A DNA stretch of 64,000 bases from Flavobacteriales bacterium (GCA_025210295.1 JAOASC010000026.1:1-64000); one strand, 5' to 3'. Counted from the first letter of the stretch, positions 17,798-28,352 are shown. Numbers and translations are program-made. The notes: generated by a model not told the origin, from the letters alone.

Positions 17798-20341
17798 ATG
17801 AAATTTAATAAATTATTTTTCTTCGGTTTAGCCACAGGTTTAACCGTATCAACTAGCGCTCAAATAGATACTTTGACTGCTACAGACTCTATTGCAGATT
17901 TTATGCCAAACCTTTCTAGTGGTTCGGATTTAATGGAGTCAGAAAGCCAATCACAAAATGTTAGTGGGTTATTACAATCATCGAGAGATGTCTATTCAAG
18001 AACAGCAGGGTTTAACTTTAGTGCTGCTCGTTTTAGACTAAGAGGATATAGCTCTGAAAATACCTTGATTAGCTTAGGTGGAATGCCTGGTAATGATCCA
18101 GAGTCTGGTTGGGCAATTTGGAGTTATTGGGGAGGCCTTAATGACATTACGCGTTATCCAGAAAACGTTATGGGAATTGCTTCTTCAACTCACCAGTTTG
18201 GAGGAATTGGAGGCTCTTCTTTTATCGACTTAAAAGCTTCAACGAAAAGAGCTGGTAGTCGTTTTTCTTATGCTTTAACAAATCGATCTTATGATCATCG
18301 AATTATGTTTACTCATAATACAGGAGTTCTTAAAAACGGTTGGTCTTTATCAGCGTCATTATCTTCAAGGTTTGCTGATGGAGGAGAAGGATATGTTGAG
18401 GGGACAAACTATAGTGCCATGTCATACTTCCTTTCTGTGGGTAAGAAGTTGAATGAAAAGCACGAATTAAATTTAGCAGCTTTTGGAGCTCCAACTGTAC
18501 AAGGGAGAAGAGGAATTGCTACACAAGAAATTTATGATTTAACAGAGAATAACTTTTACAATTCTTACTGGGGATATCAGACAGATCCAGAAACAGGAGA
18601 AACAGTAAAGAGAAATGCTCGAGTTAGAAATAATCATAAAACCTATATTACGCTCTCTGATGATTGGGAGATTAACAAAAAGTCTAAACTTTCATCTTCA
18701 GTATATGCTGTTGTAGGAAGAACGGGTAGCTCTAATGTGAATTGGAATAATGCAGCCGATCCAAGACCTGATTATTATAAAAATCTACCAAGTTATTTTC
18801 GTCTAATAGGAGATGAAGAGGGGGCGCTTGAAGCGGAAAATGCTTGGGCAAATGACCCATCTACAAGACAATTAGATTGGGATGCAATGTATTTAGCAAA
18901 CTCGAAGAATTTACACACAGTAGATAATGCTAATGGAAGTGGTACTGCGGAAACAGGGATGCGTTCGAAATATATCTTAGAAGATGCTAGAGTAGATCCT
19001 AGACAGTATGGAGCTAATTTAAACTATCAAAACAAATTGAATGAGAAATTGTATTTAACTGCTGGATTAAGAGGAGAGTTATATACCAGTAGAAACTACA
19101 AAAAAATGAAAGATTTGTTAGGAGGAGAATATTGGGTAGATGTTGATCAATTTGCCGAAAGAGATTTTGCAGATCCTGCAATTGCTCAAAACGATATTTC
19201 TACACCCAATAAGATTATTAGAGTAGGAGACGTGTTTGGCTATGATTATAAAATACACGTAAATTCTATGAATGCTTTTGCTCAATTAGATTATAAAACA
19301 AACAAAGTTGATTCTTACATTGGGGTACAAGAAACTGAAACTGTTTTTTGGAGAGAGGGAATTTTAGCTAATGGAAAGTTTCCTGAAGAGTCGGCAGGAG
19401 TTTCTGATAAACATAAATTCACCAATTTTATGGTGAAAGCAGGAGCTACTTACAAAATTACAGGACGTCATTATTTACAAGCAAACGTTCAAAATGGAAC
19501 TAGAGCACCTTTTTCAAGAGCTTCATTTATTTCTCCTAGAACAAGAGATCAAGTAGTGGATAACTTAGAGAGTACAAAAATTTTATCAGGAGACGTGAAT
19601 TATGTTGTACGTTATCCAAATTTAAAGGCAAGAGCTACGGCTTTTTATACTCAAATGGATGACCAAATTTGGGCAAGAAGTTTTTATCATGATGAATATT
19701 TGTCTTTTGTAAATTATGCGATGACTAATGTGGATCAATTGTTTACTGGTGTTGAGGTAGGTTTTGAAGCAAAAGTGGCGACTGTTTGGGAAGTGTCTGG
19801 AGCTTTTACTAAAGCACAATATTTATATACGTCAAGACCTGAAGCAACGATTACAACAGATAACTCTCAAGAGTTAATCGCTGAGGATAAATTGATTTAT
19901 TTAAAGAATTATCATGTTGGAGGAATGCCTGAAACAGCAGCTTCTATAGGGTTGAAATATAATTCGCCAAAATATTGGTATGCAGGAGCTAATTTTAATT
20001 ATTTTGCTGATATCTATTTATCACCTAATCCAGATCGAAGAACTGCTGAAGCAATAGATGGTTATTTTGAGGGGGATCCTCAAATTGAAGGAATTATCGC
20101 TCAAGAGAAATTAGAGAATGGGTATAATATCAATATATTTGGAGGGAAATCATTTAAATTTAGTAATAATACATACTTAAGATTAAATTTAATGGTTAAT
20201 AATATATTAGATAACACAGATTTTAAAACAGGTGGTTTTGAACAATTGAGATACGACAGCCAAAACATTGATAAGTTTCCATCAAAGTATGGTTACATGT
20301 ATGGAAGAAGCTATTTCTTAATGGTATCATACTTATTTTAA
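17798..20341 (+). CDS. TonB-dependent outer membrane receptor
   Basis: 847 residues with a signal peptide (1-21). The plug domain (about 35-155) includes FRLRGYSSENTLISLGGMP and ends with GGIGGSSFIDLKAS. The remainder alternates aromatic-flanked beta strands and closes with YFLMVSYLF, ending in the terminal Phe typical of outer membrane barrels. There is no N-terminal CarboxypepD-like domain and no SusD gene beside it, so it is not a classical SusCD glycan importer. It is followed 44 bases later by a DUF5689 lipoprotein and is divergent from a secreted phosphodiesterase. Import of nucleic acid breakdown products or phosphate compounds is a reasonable inference, not shown by the sequence. Confidence 0.88.
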   Translation: MKFNKLFFFGLATGLTVSTSAQIDTLTATDSIADFMPNLSSGSDLMESESQSQNVSGLLQSSRDVYSRTAGFNFSAARFRLRGYSSENTLISLGGMPGNDPESGWAIWSYWGGLNDITRYPENVMGIASSTHQFGGIGGSSFIDLKASTKRAGSRFSYALTNRSYDHRIMFTHNTGVLKNGWSLSASLSSRFADGGEGYVEGTNYSAMSYFLSVGKKLNEKHELNLAAFGAPTVQGRRGIATQEIYDLTENNFYNSYWGYQTDPETGETVKRNARVRNNHKTYITLSDDWEINKKSKLSSSVYAVVGRTGSSNVNWNNAADPRPDYYKNLPSYFRLIGDEEGALEAENAWANDPSTRQLDWDAMYLANSKNLHTVDNANGSGTAETGMRSKYILEDARVDPRQYGANLNYQNKLNEKLYLTAGLRGELYTSRNYKKMKDLLGGEYWVDVDQFAERDFADPAIAQNDISTPNKIIRVGDVFGYDYKIHVNSMNAFAQLDYKTNKVDSYIGVQETETVFWREGILANGKFPEESAGVSDKHKFTNFMVKAGATYKITGRHYLQANVQNGTRAPFSRASFISPRTRDQVVDNLESTKILSGDVNYVVRYPNLKARATAFYTQMDDQIWARSFYHDEYLSFVNYAMTNVDQLFTGVEVGFEAKVATVWEVSGAFTKAQYLYTSRPEATITTDNSQELIAEDKLIYLKNYHVGGMPETAASIGLKYNSPKYWYAGANFNYFADIYLSPNPDRRTAEAIDGYFEGDPQIEGIIAQEKLENGYNINIFGGKSFKFSNNTYLRLNLMVNNILDNTDFKTGGFEQLRYDSQNIDKFPSKYGYMYGRSYFLMVSYLF

Positions 20342-20385
20342 TCGATAATTAGTAAAAAGAATATATACAATACACAATAAATAAA

Positions 20386-21645
20386 ATGAAAAGATTAAGT
20401 ATATTATTAGCAGCAGCAGGTTTAATGTTTGGATTTGCATCATGTGAAAAAGAATACGATACACCACCAATTCCAGAAATTCCAGTTGGTACAATTAAAA
20501 CAATTGCCGAGGTTAGAGCAATGTATTCTGGTGTAGATAGTGTGTTTACAGACGATTTAACAATTAGAGCTGTTGTTACAACAGATGAAACAACAGGGAA
20601 TTTTTACAAAGAAACTTATATTCAAGATGCTACAGGAGGAATTAAATTGAGATTTACAAGCTCTTCTAGTTTGTCAATTGGCGATTCTATTCGTGTACAA
20701 TTAAACGGAGGGACATTAACGGAGTATAACGGAATGTTGTCAGTTGATAACTTAGATCCTGATGAAAGCAATGTTATTCTTCAGAATAATGTAACTGTTA
20801 CTCCTGTTGTAACGACTTTGGCTCAAGTTACAGGAGCATTACAAGGACAATTTATTCAATTGGATAATGTAGAGTTTAGTGATTCTGATTTAGGAACATC
20901 TTGGGCAGATCCTGTGAACCAATTTAGCGTTAATCATAACTTAACGGATTGTGATGGAAATGTTGTCTTAGTAAGAACAAGTGGTTATGCAAATTTTGCT
21001 GGAGACATTATCCCTAATGGAAATGGAACTATTTATGGAGTAGTAGGCGTATTTGGAAATGATGTTCAAATTTTTATCAGAAATCCTCAAGAATTAACAC
21101 TTTCTGGTGTGAGATGTGCTGGAGGTGGAGGTGGATCATGTGATCCTTTAGCTGGTGTAAACGAAGGGTTTACAGGATATACTATTGGAACAGAAGTAAA
21201 TAGCAACTGTTGGAGAAGTGGAGTTTTACAAGGTTCAAATAAATGGTTGTGCGGAGATAATTCAGGTGACTTATGTGCAGTAGCTACAGGTAATGTATCT
21301 GGAACTCAAGAAATGTGGATGGCTACGCCATTAATCCAATCAGCAGGAAACGATATGTTATCGTTTAGTAGTGCACAACAAAATATCTTAACAAGTGCTT
21401 TACAGGTATATGTTTCAACAGATTATGACGGAAATAATTACAGCTCGGCTACATGGACACCAGTAACTGCTACAGTAGCAACAGGAGCTGATGCAAACAA
21501 TACTTATGTCTCTTCAGGAAGTATAGCTTTGAATACCTACTTAGGGGCTGGTTATACAGGAACTTATGCGGTGGCTTTTAAGGCTACAATGGCTAATAAT
21601 TCATTTAGTTTATTCAAAGTAGATAACGTAATGATTACCCAATAA
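20386..21645 (+). CDS. DUF5689 lipoprotein with choice-of-anchor-type C-terminus
   Basis: 419 residues. The lipoprotein signal has its lipobox cysteine at residue 20 (FGFASCEKEY). Residues about 35-235 form a DUF5689 OB-fold-like domain (TIRAVVTTDETTGNFYKETY, VQIFIRNPQEL). A Gly-rich linker (AGGGGGSCD) then leads to a jelly-roll domain (about 250-419) with LQVYVSTDYDGN and FKVDNVMITQ, similar to choice-of-anchor J domains. Proteins of this design sit on the cell surface next to TonB receptors and may act as binding partners in the way SusD does, with an OB-fold that could fit oligonucleotides or oligosaccharides. Second gene of the operon. Confidence 0.83.
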   Translation: MKRLSILLAAAGLMFGFASCEKEYDTPPIPEIPVGTIKTIAEVRAMYSGVDSVFTDDLTIRAVVTTDETTGNFYKETYIQDATGGIKLRFTSSSSLSIGDSIRVQLNGGTLTEYNGMLSVDNLDPDESNVILQNNVTVTPVVTTLAQVTGALQGQFIQLDNVEFSDSDLGTSWADPVNQFSVNHNLTDCDGNVVLVRTSGYANFAGDIIPNGNGTIYGVVGVFGNDVQIFIRNPQELTLSGVRCAGGGGGSCDPLAGVNEGFTGYTIGTEVNSNCWRSGVLQGSNKWLCGDNSGDLCAVATGNVSGTQEMWMATPLIQSAGNDMLSFSSAQQNILTSALQVYVSTDYDGNNYSSATWTPVTATVATGADANNTYVSSGSIALNTYLGAGYTGTYAVAFKATMANNSFSLFKVDNVMITQ

Positions 21646-21687
21646 TTAGAGTTAAACATTAAAATTTAAGTACAAAGAACAACAATT

Positions 21688-23085
21688 ATGAAAAAACTTT
21701 ACATTTTAGGAGTTAGTTTAATGTCTGTAGGGGCAATGACTGCTCAAACGTATGAGACCAAAGATTTTGAAGATTTAAGCCTTACATCTGGAGGGTGGAC
21801 AACGCAAGTTCCTGTTGATACAACGAACTGGTATGCTAGTGAGCAATCAGGAGATAAATTTGCGAAAATTTCTAATTACAATGGGAGTAACAACGTGGCT
21901 TCTGAAGCTTGGTTAATCTCTCCATCAATAGATCTATCTTCAGCTACAGCACCGATGGTTTCTTTTGAAACAGTAATGAAATGGGCTGGACCAGTAATAG
22001 AAGTTTTAGTTTCTACAGATTATGATGGAACAAGTGCTCCTTCTACTGCAACTTGGACAGATATTACAGCTGGTGCAACATTAGATCTTAATGATCAAAC
22101 TTGGGGAAGCTGGACTCCTTCTGGAGAAGTTGATTTAACAAACTACATTAGCTCATCTGTTTATGTTGCTTTCAAATATACAGGAAGTAACTCTGATGGA
22201 TCTACTTGGGAAGTAGATAATATTTTAGTTGCTGAAACAGGAACTCAAGGTGGTGGAAATGGCCCATCAGCTCCTGTAGCAAAAACAATTGTAGAAATAC
22301 AGTCAGATGTTGATGGTAATGGTGAATCTAACTTAAAAAATGATAGTGTAGTTACAGGAGGAATTGTTACTGCTGTATATGCTGATGCTAATAATGGTGG
22401 GTATCACATCCAATCTGGTATTGGAGCTTGGACAGGGATCTTTGTTTATGATCAAACTAACGTTCCTGCTATTGGTGATTCTGTGACTTTTAAAGCAGTT
22501 GTTGATGAGTACTATGGATATACTCAGCTAAAAGGAATTGTTGATTTTACTATTGTTAATCAATTTAATTCAGTTCCTGCTACGATTGTTTCAACTGCAA
22601 ATGCTGGTACAGAAATGTATGAAAGTGTTTTATGTCAAGTGGTAAACGCTACTTGTGAAACAGCTCCAAATCAATTTAAAGAATGGGATGTAAATGATGG
22701 TTCAGGAACAATCATTGCACACGATAGATTTTTTGAGTATCCATCTGTTGTAATAGGAACAGCTTATAACATTACAGGTGTAATTAACTATTCGTACCAA
22801 AAGTGGAGCATCAACCCTAGAGATGCTAACGATGTGTCTGTTTACTCTTCAGTAGAAGAAAATACAGGGGTTTTAACAAGTGTATATCCTAACCCAACAG
22901 CTAATGGATACGTTACTGTAGAAGTTTCTGAAGCAACGGAGTTAGTAGTTATGGACTTATTAGGTAATGTAGTATTGTCTCAACCATTGTTAAATACAGT
23001 TAATACTGTAGATGTAGCGAACTTAGCTGCTGGAAACTATATCTTAAAAGTTGGAACAAGTGTTCAACAGTTAATGGTAAAATAA
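21688..23085 (+). CDS. T9SS cargo with choice-of-anchor J and OB-fold domains
   Basis: 465 residues with a signal peptide (1-19). The N-terminal jelly-roll (about 22-185) has SGGWTTQVP and WEVDNILVAE. A DUF5689/OB-fold-like domain (about 200-370) has VVTGGIVTAVYADANNGGYH, and the C-terminus (about 385-465, VYPNPTANGYV to QQLMVK) is a type A T9SS sorting domain. It has the same two domains as the preceding lipoprotein but in reverse order, so the pair looks like a duplication with domain shuffling. It is the last gene of the receptor operon, followed by a terminator, and is probably secreted to bind the same ligand as the receptor. Confidence 0.83.
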   Translation: MKKLYILGVSLMSVGAMTAQTYETKDFEDLSLTSGGWTTQVPVDTTNWYASEQSGDKFAKISNYNGSNNVASEAWLISPSIDLSSATAPMVSFETVMKWAGPVIEVLVSTDYDGTSAPSTATWTDITAGATLDLNDQTWGSWTPSGEVDLTNYISSSVYVAFKYTGSNSDGSTWEVDNILVAETGTQGGGNGPSAPVAKTIVEIQSDVDGNGESNLKNDSVVTGGIVTAVYADANNGGYHIQSGIGAWTGIFVYDQTNVPAIGDSVTFKAVVDEYYGYTQLKGIVDFTIVNQFNSVPATIVSTANAGTEMYESVLCQVVNATCETAPNQFKEWDVNDGSGTIIAHDRFFEYPSVVIGTAYNITGVINYSYQKWSINPRDANDVSVYSSVEENTGVLTSVYPNPTANGYVTVEVSEATELVVMDLLGNVVLSQPLLNTVNTVDVANLAAGNYILKVGTSVQQLMVK

Positions 23086-23114
23086 TAAAAAAAGAAAATC
23101 TTTTTTATATTAAG

Positions 23115-23147
23115 AAAGCGCATTCTTTGTCGAATGCGCTTTTTTTT
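23115..23147 (+). terminator. Terminator of the TonB receptor operon
   Basis: An 11-bp perfect stem AAAGCGCATTC/GAATGCGCTTT (23115-23125 with 23132-23142) is followed by T. Confidence 0.9.
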
Positions 23148-23217
23148 GTGATAAAAATTATTGCATTGAGCGGTGGAATGATGTATATTTGATAATTACT
23201 CTTACAGAATTAAGGTT

Positions 23218-25182
23218 ATGAAGAAAATATTATTTTTAATAAGCACAGCTTTTATTGTTAATGGGATATTAGCTCAAGCTCCAACAATATTGGGAACTTA
23301 TTTACCAGTAGTAAATACAGAAATAAAGCAAGTTTGGATCCATTCAGGAGTTACAGGTGGACCGGCTCCAGCTACATTAAGTATACCATCGTATGGAGCT
23401 AATCAGCCTTGGGATTATTCAACATTACCAGCAGCAATTGAATCAGGAATAAATAGGAATACACATACGTTAAAAACTGTCCCTACAAATACTTACCCTG
23501 GTAATGATAATGGAGCTAACTTTCCTGAAGCTACTCATGCTTCACATTGGACTTCTCCAATTTCTGGATTCGATACAGTATGGACTTACTCTGTTGTTGA
23601 TGCAGAAGGAATGCATACTGTTGGAATTGTTTCAATGATTAATGTGCCGCCGCTAGGTTATCAAGGTTTAGAAATTGATGTTCAAGAACAGTATGGTGGA
23701 GACACAGGAAAAGATTTGGTTATTCCTTACATTTTAGAGGAGGGAACTTATAAAAAAGATAGTTCTTTAATGATTACCAATGTCCCGATTGCTAATAGCA
23801 CAGGAGTGATTCCTAATTACCCAATTACCCAAGGGCCTTCTGTAGTACATAGATATGTTCATAAAACATTAGAGGAGAAAGGATGGGGAACATTAGCAAC
23901 TCCTGTTGGAACTTTTAATGATGTTTTATTAGGACGTTCGCATGAGCAGACAATAACTTATTATATTCAAGATGCAGATAATAATGGTTCGTATGAAGAT
24001 ACATTACATACTATGACAGATACCTCAGAGGTATTTAAACACTTTTTCTTGAGAAATAATACATTTGCTTCTTCTCTTTTAATGGAGTTGGATACTGATG
24101 ATACAACAGCCACAGCTAATGTGATTTACGCATGGTATACATTGCCATCACAAATAGGATCAATTGAGGGGAATGTTTATTTAGATACAATTAGTAGTGC
24201 TAATCCTAATCCAGCAAAAGTACCAAATGCTGAAGTCTATTTATTTAGAGAGCATAGTAACTTTACAAGAAATGATATTTTAGATACTGTGAGAACGAAT
24301 AGCTTTGGAACATTTCTTTTTGATAGTATTCCTTTCGGATATTATCGTATTGCTGCAAGATTAATGAATAATCAAGGTAGCCATTCTCAAGAACATTCGT
24401 ACTTAACGTATTTTGAGGGGACCGTTTCCAACCAAGGAAACCCTGCATTAGGAGTGGATTGGACACAATGTGAATTGGTAAATACCATTTCTCCTCCCGA
24501 TGAAACAAAAACGGGAGTTGATATTTATTTAAGACATGATACTTTAGAAGTTCATCAGAATAATGCTACTCCTAACTTATTAACTGGAGTTTTAACAGGA
24601 ATTGATTTGACGAACTCTAATAAACAAGGGGGAGACGATCCAATGCCTGGAATTGATATTATTATTAAGTTGGATCCATCTGGGGATCCTATTATCTCGA
24701 CTCAAACAGATGAAAATGGGGAGTTTTCATTTTCCAATTTACCTGATGGCAATTATAAAATTTGGGTAGATATGCCTGGAGTAGAGGTAACTTCTTCTTA
24801 TAATTTTAATGTGAATAAAGGGGTTTATAACCGTTGTGAATTCGATTTTACTTCTAACCTTGATAGTGTGGATCGAACAGGGCAAAATTCGGCTGCTTGT
24901 TTAACTTTTATTCAAGAAAATCCAAAAGTATTAGACAATGTTTCGATTTATCCCAACCCTTTTGAAAGTTCTGCTGTAGTTACTTTGGATTTAATAGAGG
25001 GGGAGTCGTTAACAATAGAGTTATACGATATGACTGGTAAACTAATTCAAACAGTAGTCAATCAAGAGTTTGTAACTGGTGCACAACAATATGAGATTAA
25101 GGAGGTTGTACAATCTGGTGTTTATTTTGTAAAAGTTCAAATAGGAGAAGAAACCATGACTAAAAAAGTGGTTAAATTATAA
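23218..25182 (+). CDS. T9SS-secreted protein with SdrD/CNA-B-like repeats
   Basis: 654 residues with a signal peptide (1-19). Residues about 20-310 form a beta-rich region without a name that I can give. Two collagen-binding B-type or SdrD-like beta-sandwich repeats follow: residues about 320-400 (IEGNVYLD, VPNAEVYLFRE, FLFDSIPFGYYRIAA) and about 455-545 (MPGIDIIIKLD, FSFSNLPDGNYKIWVDMPG). The last 75 residues (VSIYPNPFESSAVV to TKKVVKL) are a type A T9SS sorting domain. Likely a surface or secreted structural protein. It lies 14 bases before a sensor phosphatase gene and may be cotranscribed with it. Confidence 0.82.
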   Translation: MKKILFLISTAFIVNGILAQAPTILGTYLPVVNTEIKQVWIHSGVTGGPAPATLSIPSYGANQPWDYSTLPAAIESGINRNTHTLKTVPTNTYPGNDNGANFPEATHASHWTSPISGFDTVWTYSVVDAEGMHTVGIVSMINVPPLGYQGLEIDVQEQYGGDTGKDLVIPYILEEGTYKKDSSLMITNVPIANSTGVIPNYPITQGPSVVHRYVHKTLEEKGWGTLATPVGTFNDVLLGRSHEQTITYYIQDADNNGSYEDTLHTMTDTSEVFKHFFLRNNTFASSLLMELDTDDTTATANVIYAWYTLPSQIGSIEGNVYLDTISSANPNPAKVPNAEVYLFREHSNFTRNDILDTVRTNSFGTFLFDSIPFGYYRIAARLMNNQGSHSQEHSYLTYFEGTVSNQGNPALGVDWTQCELVNTISPPDETKTGVDIYLRHDTLEVHQNNATPNLLTGVLTGIDLTNSNKQGGDDPMPGIDIIIKLDPSGDPIISTQTDENGEFSFSNLPDGNYKIWVDMPGVEVTSSYNFNVNKGVYNRCEFDFTSNLDSVDRTGQNSAACLTFIQENPKVLDNVSIYPNPFESSAVVTLDLIEGESLTIELYDMTGKLIQTVVNQEFVTGAQQYEIKEVVQSGVYFVKVQIGEETMTKKVVKL

Positions 25183-25196
25183 AAGCTGAAGAAGAA

Positions 25197-28100
25197 ATGA
25201 AGTTTCTTTTTAGAACCTTTTTAACCCTAATAGTACTAGGGGCTATGATCAAAAGCTATACTGCACAGCAGTATGGCTTTTATAATTTTAATGAAAATAA
25301 AGGTTTGTCCAAGAATTCTGTTTTTGCAATAGCACAAGATTCCAAAGGAGCAGTATTATTGGGAACTAATGATGGGGGAATTAACATCTTAGATGGAATT
25401 TCTACAGAAAAATTAACAAAGCAAGATGGTTTAGTTGATAATGTCATATACGATATTATCCCTTATGGAAAAGATGCTTTGCTAATCCTGACAAATAATG
25501 GGGTTTCTAAATATTCATATGATCGTTTTTTTAATTATCCACTAAAGGACTCTACAATTAATACTAGGGTTTATACAGCATTAATTGATACCCAAGAAAA
25601 TGTTTGGTTAGCAACAGGAAGTGGCCTAGCTAAAATCGATAACGATACCATCATAAGTTATTCTACAGGAAATAAAGAGTTAGATAATGTACCTATTATT
25701 CATCTAAGGCAAGGAAATGATGGAAGTATATGGTGTTCAACATTAGGAAAAGGAGTCTTTCAAATTACTCCTGAATGGAAAGTTAATCATATTCAATATC
25801 AGGATAATTTAGAGTATACATTTAGTTCTTTTCAATATTCTGATAGTGTAGTTTGGTTGTTGACGTATAAAGGCTTGTATCAATACCAGAATAATCAGGT
25901 TTCGAGTGTAGGTTTAAAATATAATGATCATTCTTCTAAGTATTATTTTCATTCTTGTATTCGCGATACTAAAGGAGATATATGGATTGCGACATTGAAG
26001 GGGGTTATTAAGATTGATAATCATGGGAAAGAAGTTTTTTTAGATAAAAAAAATGGGTTATCTGGAAATGATGCTTGGAAAATAATGGAAGATCATGAAG
26101 GTAATATTTGGGTAACTTTTAAAACAGGGGGTGTTTCTAAGTTAACGAATCAATCAATTACGATAAAGAATAACTTTAATAATGTCAGTAATGATGTAAA
26201 AAGTGTTTTTATTGATTTGAAAAACAGATTGTGGTTAGGAACTAATGATGGAGCTGTACTTATAGATAGCAGCGAGAATTCTAAACTAATCAAAGTAGGC
26301 TCTGAAAAAAGAGATGTTATAAAAGGTATCGGACAACATAGAGAATCGGTACTACTATTATCCAAACAAGGGATTAATATTTATAAAGATGAAAAGGTGC
26401 AAAATATTAATACAACTTCATTGAACCATCGTTTTGTAGGTGAATGTATTTTTATTGATAATAACAGGGCTTTTTTGGGGAGTTCTGTTACTGGAGTAGC
26501 CGAATTTAAAAACAATAAAATAGAGTATATCAACGATTCCCTTGGGATGGATAGAATTGGTGTCTTTTCTATGAATAAAACAGCAGATCACTTATGGTGG
26601 TATGCAACAGAGCATGGAGTTTTTAATCATGATGGGAAGCAATTAACTGAGGTCACAGAAGAACAAGGGTTAAGTGCAAGTAAAACACGAAGTTTGGTGC
26701 TCGATCAATCAGGAAAATTATGGGTTGGAAATAGTGAAGGTATTTTTTATAGAGAGGGAAATCACTTTTACCCTGTATATAAAGGTGATACGGTTAATAA
26801 CAATACGATATATTCAATGTGTTTCGATAAAGAGGGAAATCTTTGGGCAGGAAAAATCGATGGTATAGATAAAATCAGCATTACAGCTGGGAAGATTACT
26901 GATATTCGTCATTATGATGCTAAGAAAGGGTTTGATATCGGTTCTTTGCATAACAATGCGATGGCGTTGGATAGTAATGGACACATCCTTGTTGGGACTG
27001 ATAGAGGGTTGTTAGAGATTAACCCTTATTTAGATTTTCCAAATACTGTAGAGAGCAAAACTCATATAGAGGATATTCAATTGTTCTCTCAACCAACAGA
27101 TTGGTCTATGTATGCAGATTCCATTGATGAGAATGGTTTTCCTGTAGGATTAGAATTGGACTACAATCAAAACTATTTTACATTCAATTATATCGGGATC
27201 TGTCATAAGTACCCAGAGGGAGTACGTTATCGAACAAAACTAGTCGGTTTGGACAAAGGTTGGGTGGAACGTGAAGATAAACGTTTTGTTATTTATGGAA
27301 ACCTAAAACCAGGAGAATATACCTTTTTATTGAAATCTTGTAATAATGAGGGGATCTGGAATAAAGAACCAGTAAAATTCTCCTTTGTAATTCGACCTCC
27401 ATTCTGGCAAACATGGTGGTTTTATAGTATTTGCATTGGAATCGTTATCGCTGGAATCTATTCTTATATAAAAATTAGAAATGCTAACATAGAAATTACA
27501 CATAAGAATAAAGAGATCACACAAAAAAACCATGAAATTGAAGAGAAGAATAATGAAATAATGGATAGTATTAACTATGCCAAACGAATTCAGGATTCAA
27601 TTCTTCCAGATAGTAAAATGCAATATTTAATGCCCAATAGTTTTGTCTTATTCCAACCAAAGGATGTTGTTAGTGGAGATTTTTATTGGTTAAAAAGAGT
27701 AGAAGAAGAATTATTATTTGCCGCAGTAGATTGTACTGGTCATGGTGTGCCGGGAGCCTTTGTAAGTATGGTTGGTTTTAGTGGTTTAAATAGAGCTGTT
27801 ACTGAGTATAGTTTAACACAGCCTCATCAAATTTTAGAAAAACTCTCAGAATTTGTTGTAGAATCTTTTGCAAAGCATCAAAGTAAGAGTATCAATGATG
27901 GTATGGACGCTTCCTTATGTTCATTAAACCGAAGTACTAAAGTATTGCAATATTCAGGAGCGAATAACTCCATCTATATTGTCAGAAAAAGTGCTAAAGT
28001 TATTGTAGATACTAATGGAGATCCCGTAGCAGTAAAACAACTCGATAGTCTAAACGAACTTAAAGCTACAAGAAGACCAATAGGAAAGACAGATCATCCG

Positions 28101-28352
28101 ATTCCGTTTGTGAATTATACAGTGCAACTGGAAGAAGGCGATGCTGTTTATCTTTTTACCGATGGATTTCCAGATCAGTTTGGAGGTGAGAAAGGGAAGA
28201 AATATATGTATAAAGCATTCAAACGCTTTTTACTTACTTTACAGGATACACCAATCACAGAGCAAGGTGATGCGCTTCGAAAAGAATATCAGAAATGGGC
28301 TGGTAACTATGAACAAGTAGATGATATCTGTATAATAGGAGTAAAGATTTAA
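25197..28352 (+). CDS. Reg_prop/Y_Y_Y sensor with SpoIIE-type serine phosphatase output
   Basis: 1051 residues. Signal segment at 1-24, then a long series of two-component regulator propeller repeats (about 30-620; for example IAQDSKGAVLLGTNDGG and VLDQSGKLWVGNSEGI), a Y_Y_Y domain (about 650-725), a membrane helix (about 735-755), a coiled coil (about 758-795) and a PP2C/SpoIIE catalytic domain to the end. The phosphatase retains SGDFYW, DCTGHGVPGAF and FTDGFPDQFGG. It probably senses a periplasmic ligand and dephosphorylates a Ser/Thr-phosphorylated cytoplasmic regulator such as an anti-anti-sigma factor. No such partner is adjacent. A terminator follows. Confidence 0.87.
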   Translation: MKFLFRTFLTLIVLGAMIKSYTAQQYGFYNFNENKGLSKNSVFAIAQDSKGAVLLGTNDGGINILDGISTEKLTKQDGLVDNVIYDIIPYGKDALLILTNNGVSKYSYDRFFNYPLKDSTINTRVYTALIDTQENVWLATGSGLAKIDNDTIISYSTGNKELDNVPIIHLRQGNDGSIWCSTLGKGVFQITPEWKVNHIQYQDNLEYTFSSFQYSDSVVWLLTYKGLYQYQNNQVSSVGLKYNDHSSKYYFHSCIRDTKGDIWIATLKGVIKIDNHGKEVFLDKKNGLSGNDAWKIMEDHEGNIWVTFKTGGVSKLTNQSITIKNNFNNVSNDVKSVFIDLKNRLWLGTNDGAVLIDSSENSKLIKVGSEKRDVIKGIGQHRESVLLLSKQGINIYKDEKVQNINTTSLNHRFVGECIFIDNNRAFLGSSVTGVAEFKNNKIEYINDSLGMDRIGVFSMNKTADHLWWYATEHGVFNHDGKQLTEVTEEQGLSASKTRSLVLDQSGKLWVGNSEGIFYREGNHFYPVYKGDTVNNNTIYSMCFDKEGNLWAGKIDGIDKISITAGKITDIRHYDAKKGFDIGSLHNNAMALDSNGHILVGTDRGLLEINPYLDFPNTVESKTHIEDIQLFSQPTDWSMYADSIDENGFPVGLELDYNQNYFTFNYIGICHKYPEGVRYRTKLVGLDKGWVEREDKRFVIYGNLKPGEYTFLLKSCNNEGIWNKEPVKFSFVIRPPFWQTWWFYSICIGIVIAGIYSYIKIRNANIEITHKNKEITQKNHEIEEKNNEIMDSINYAKRIQDSILPDSKMQYLMPNSFVLFQPKDVVSGDFYWLKRVEEELLFAAVDCTGHGVPGAFVSMVGFSGLNRAVTEYSLTQPHQILEKLSEFVVESFAKHQSKSINDGMDASLCSLNRSTKVLQYSGANNSIYIVRKSAKVIVDTNGDPVAVKQLDSLNELKATRRPIGKTDHPIPFVNYTVQLEEGDAVYLFTDGFPDQFGGEKGKKYMYKAFKRFLLTLQDTPITEQGDALRKEYQKWAGNYEQVDDICIIGVKI

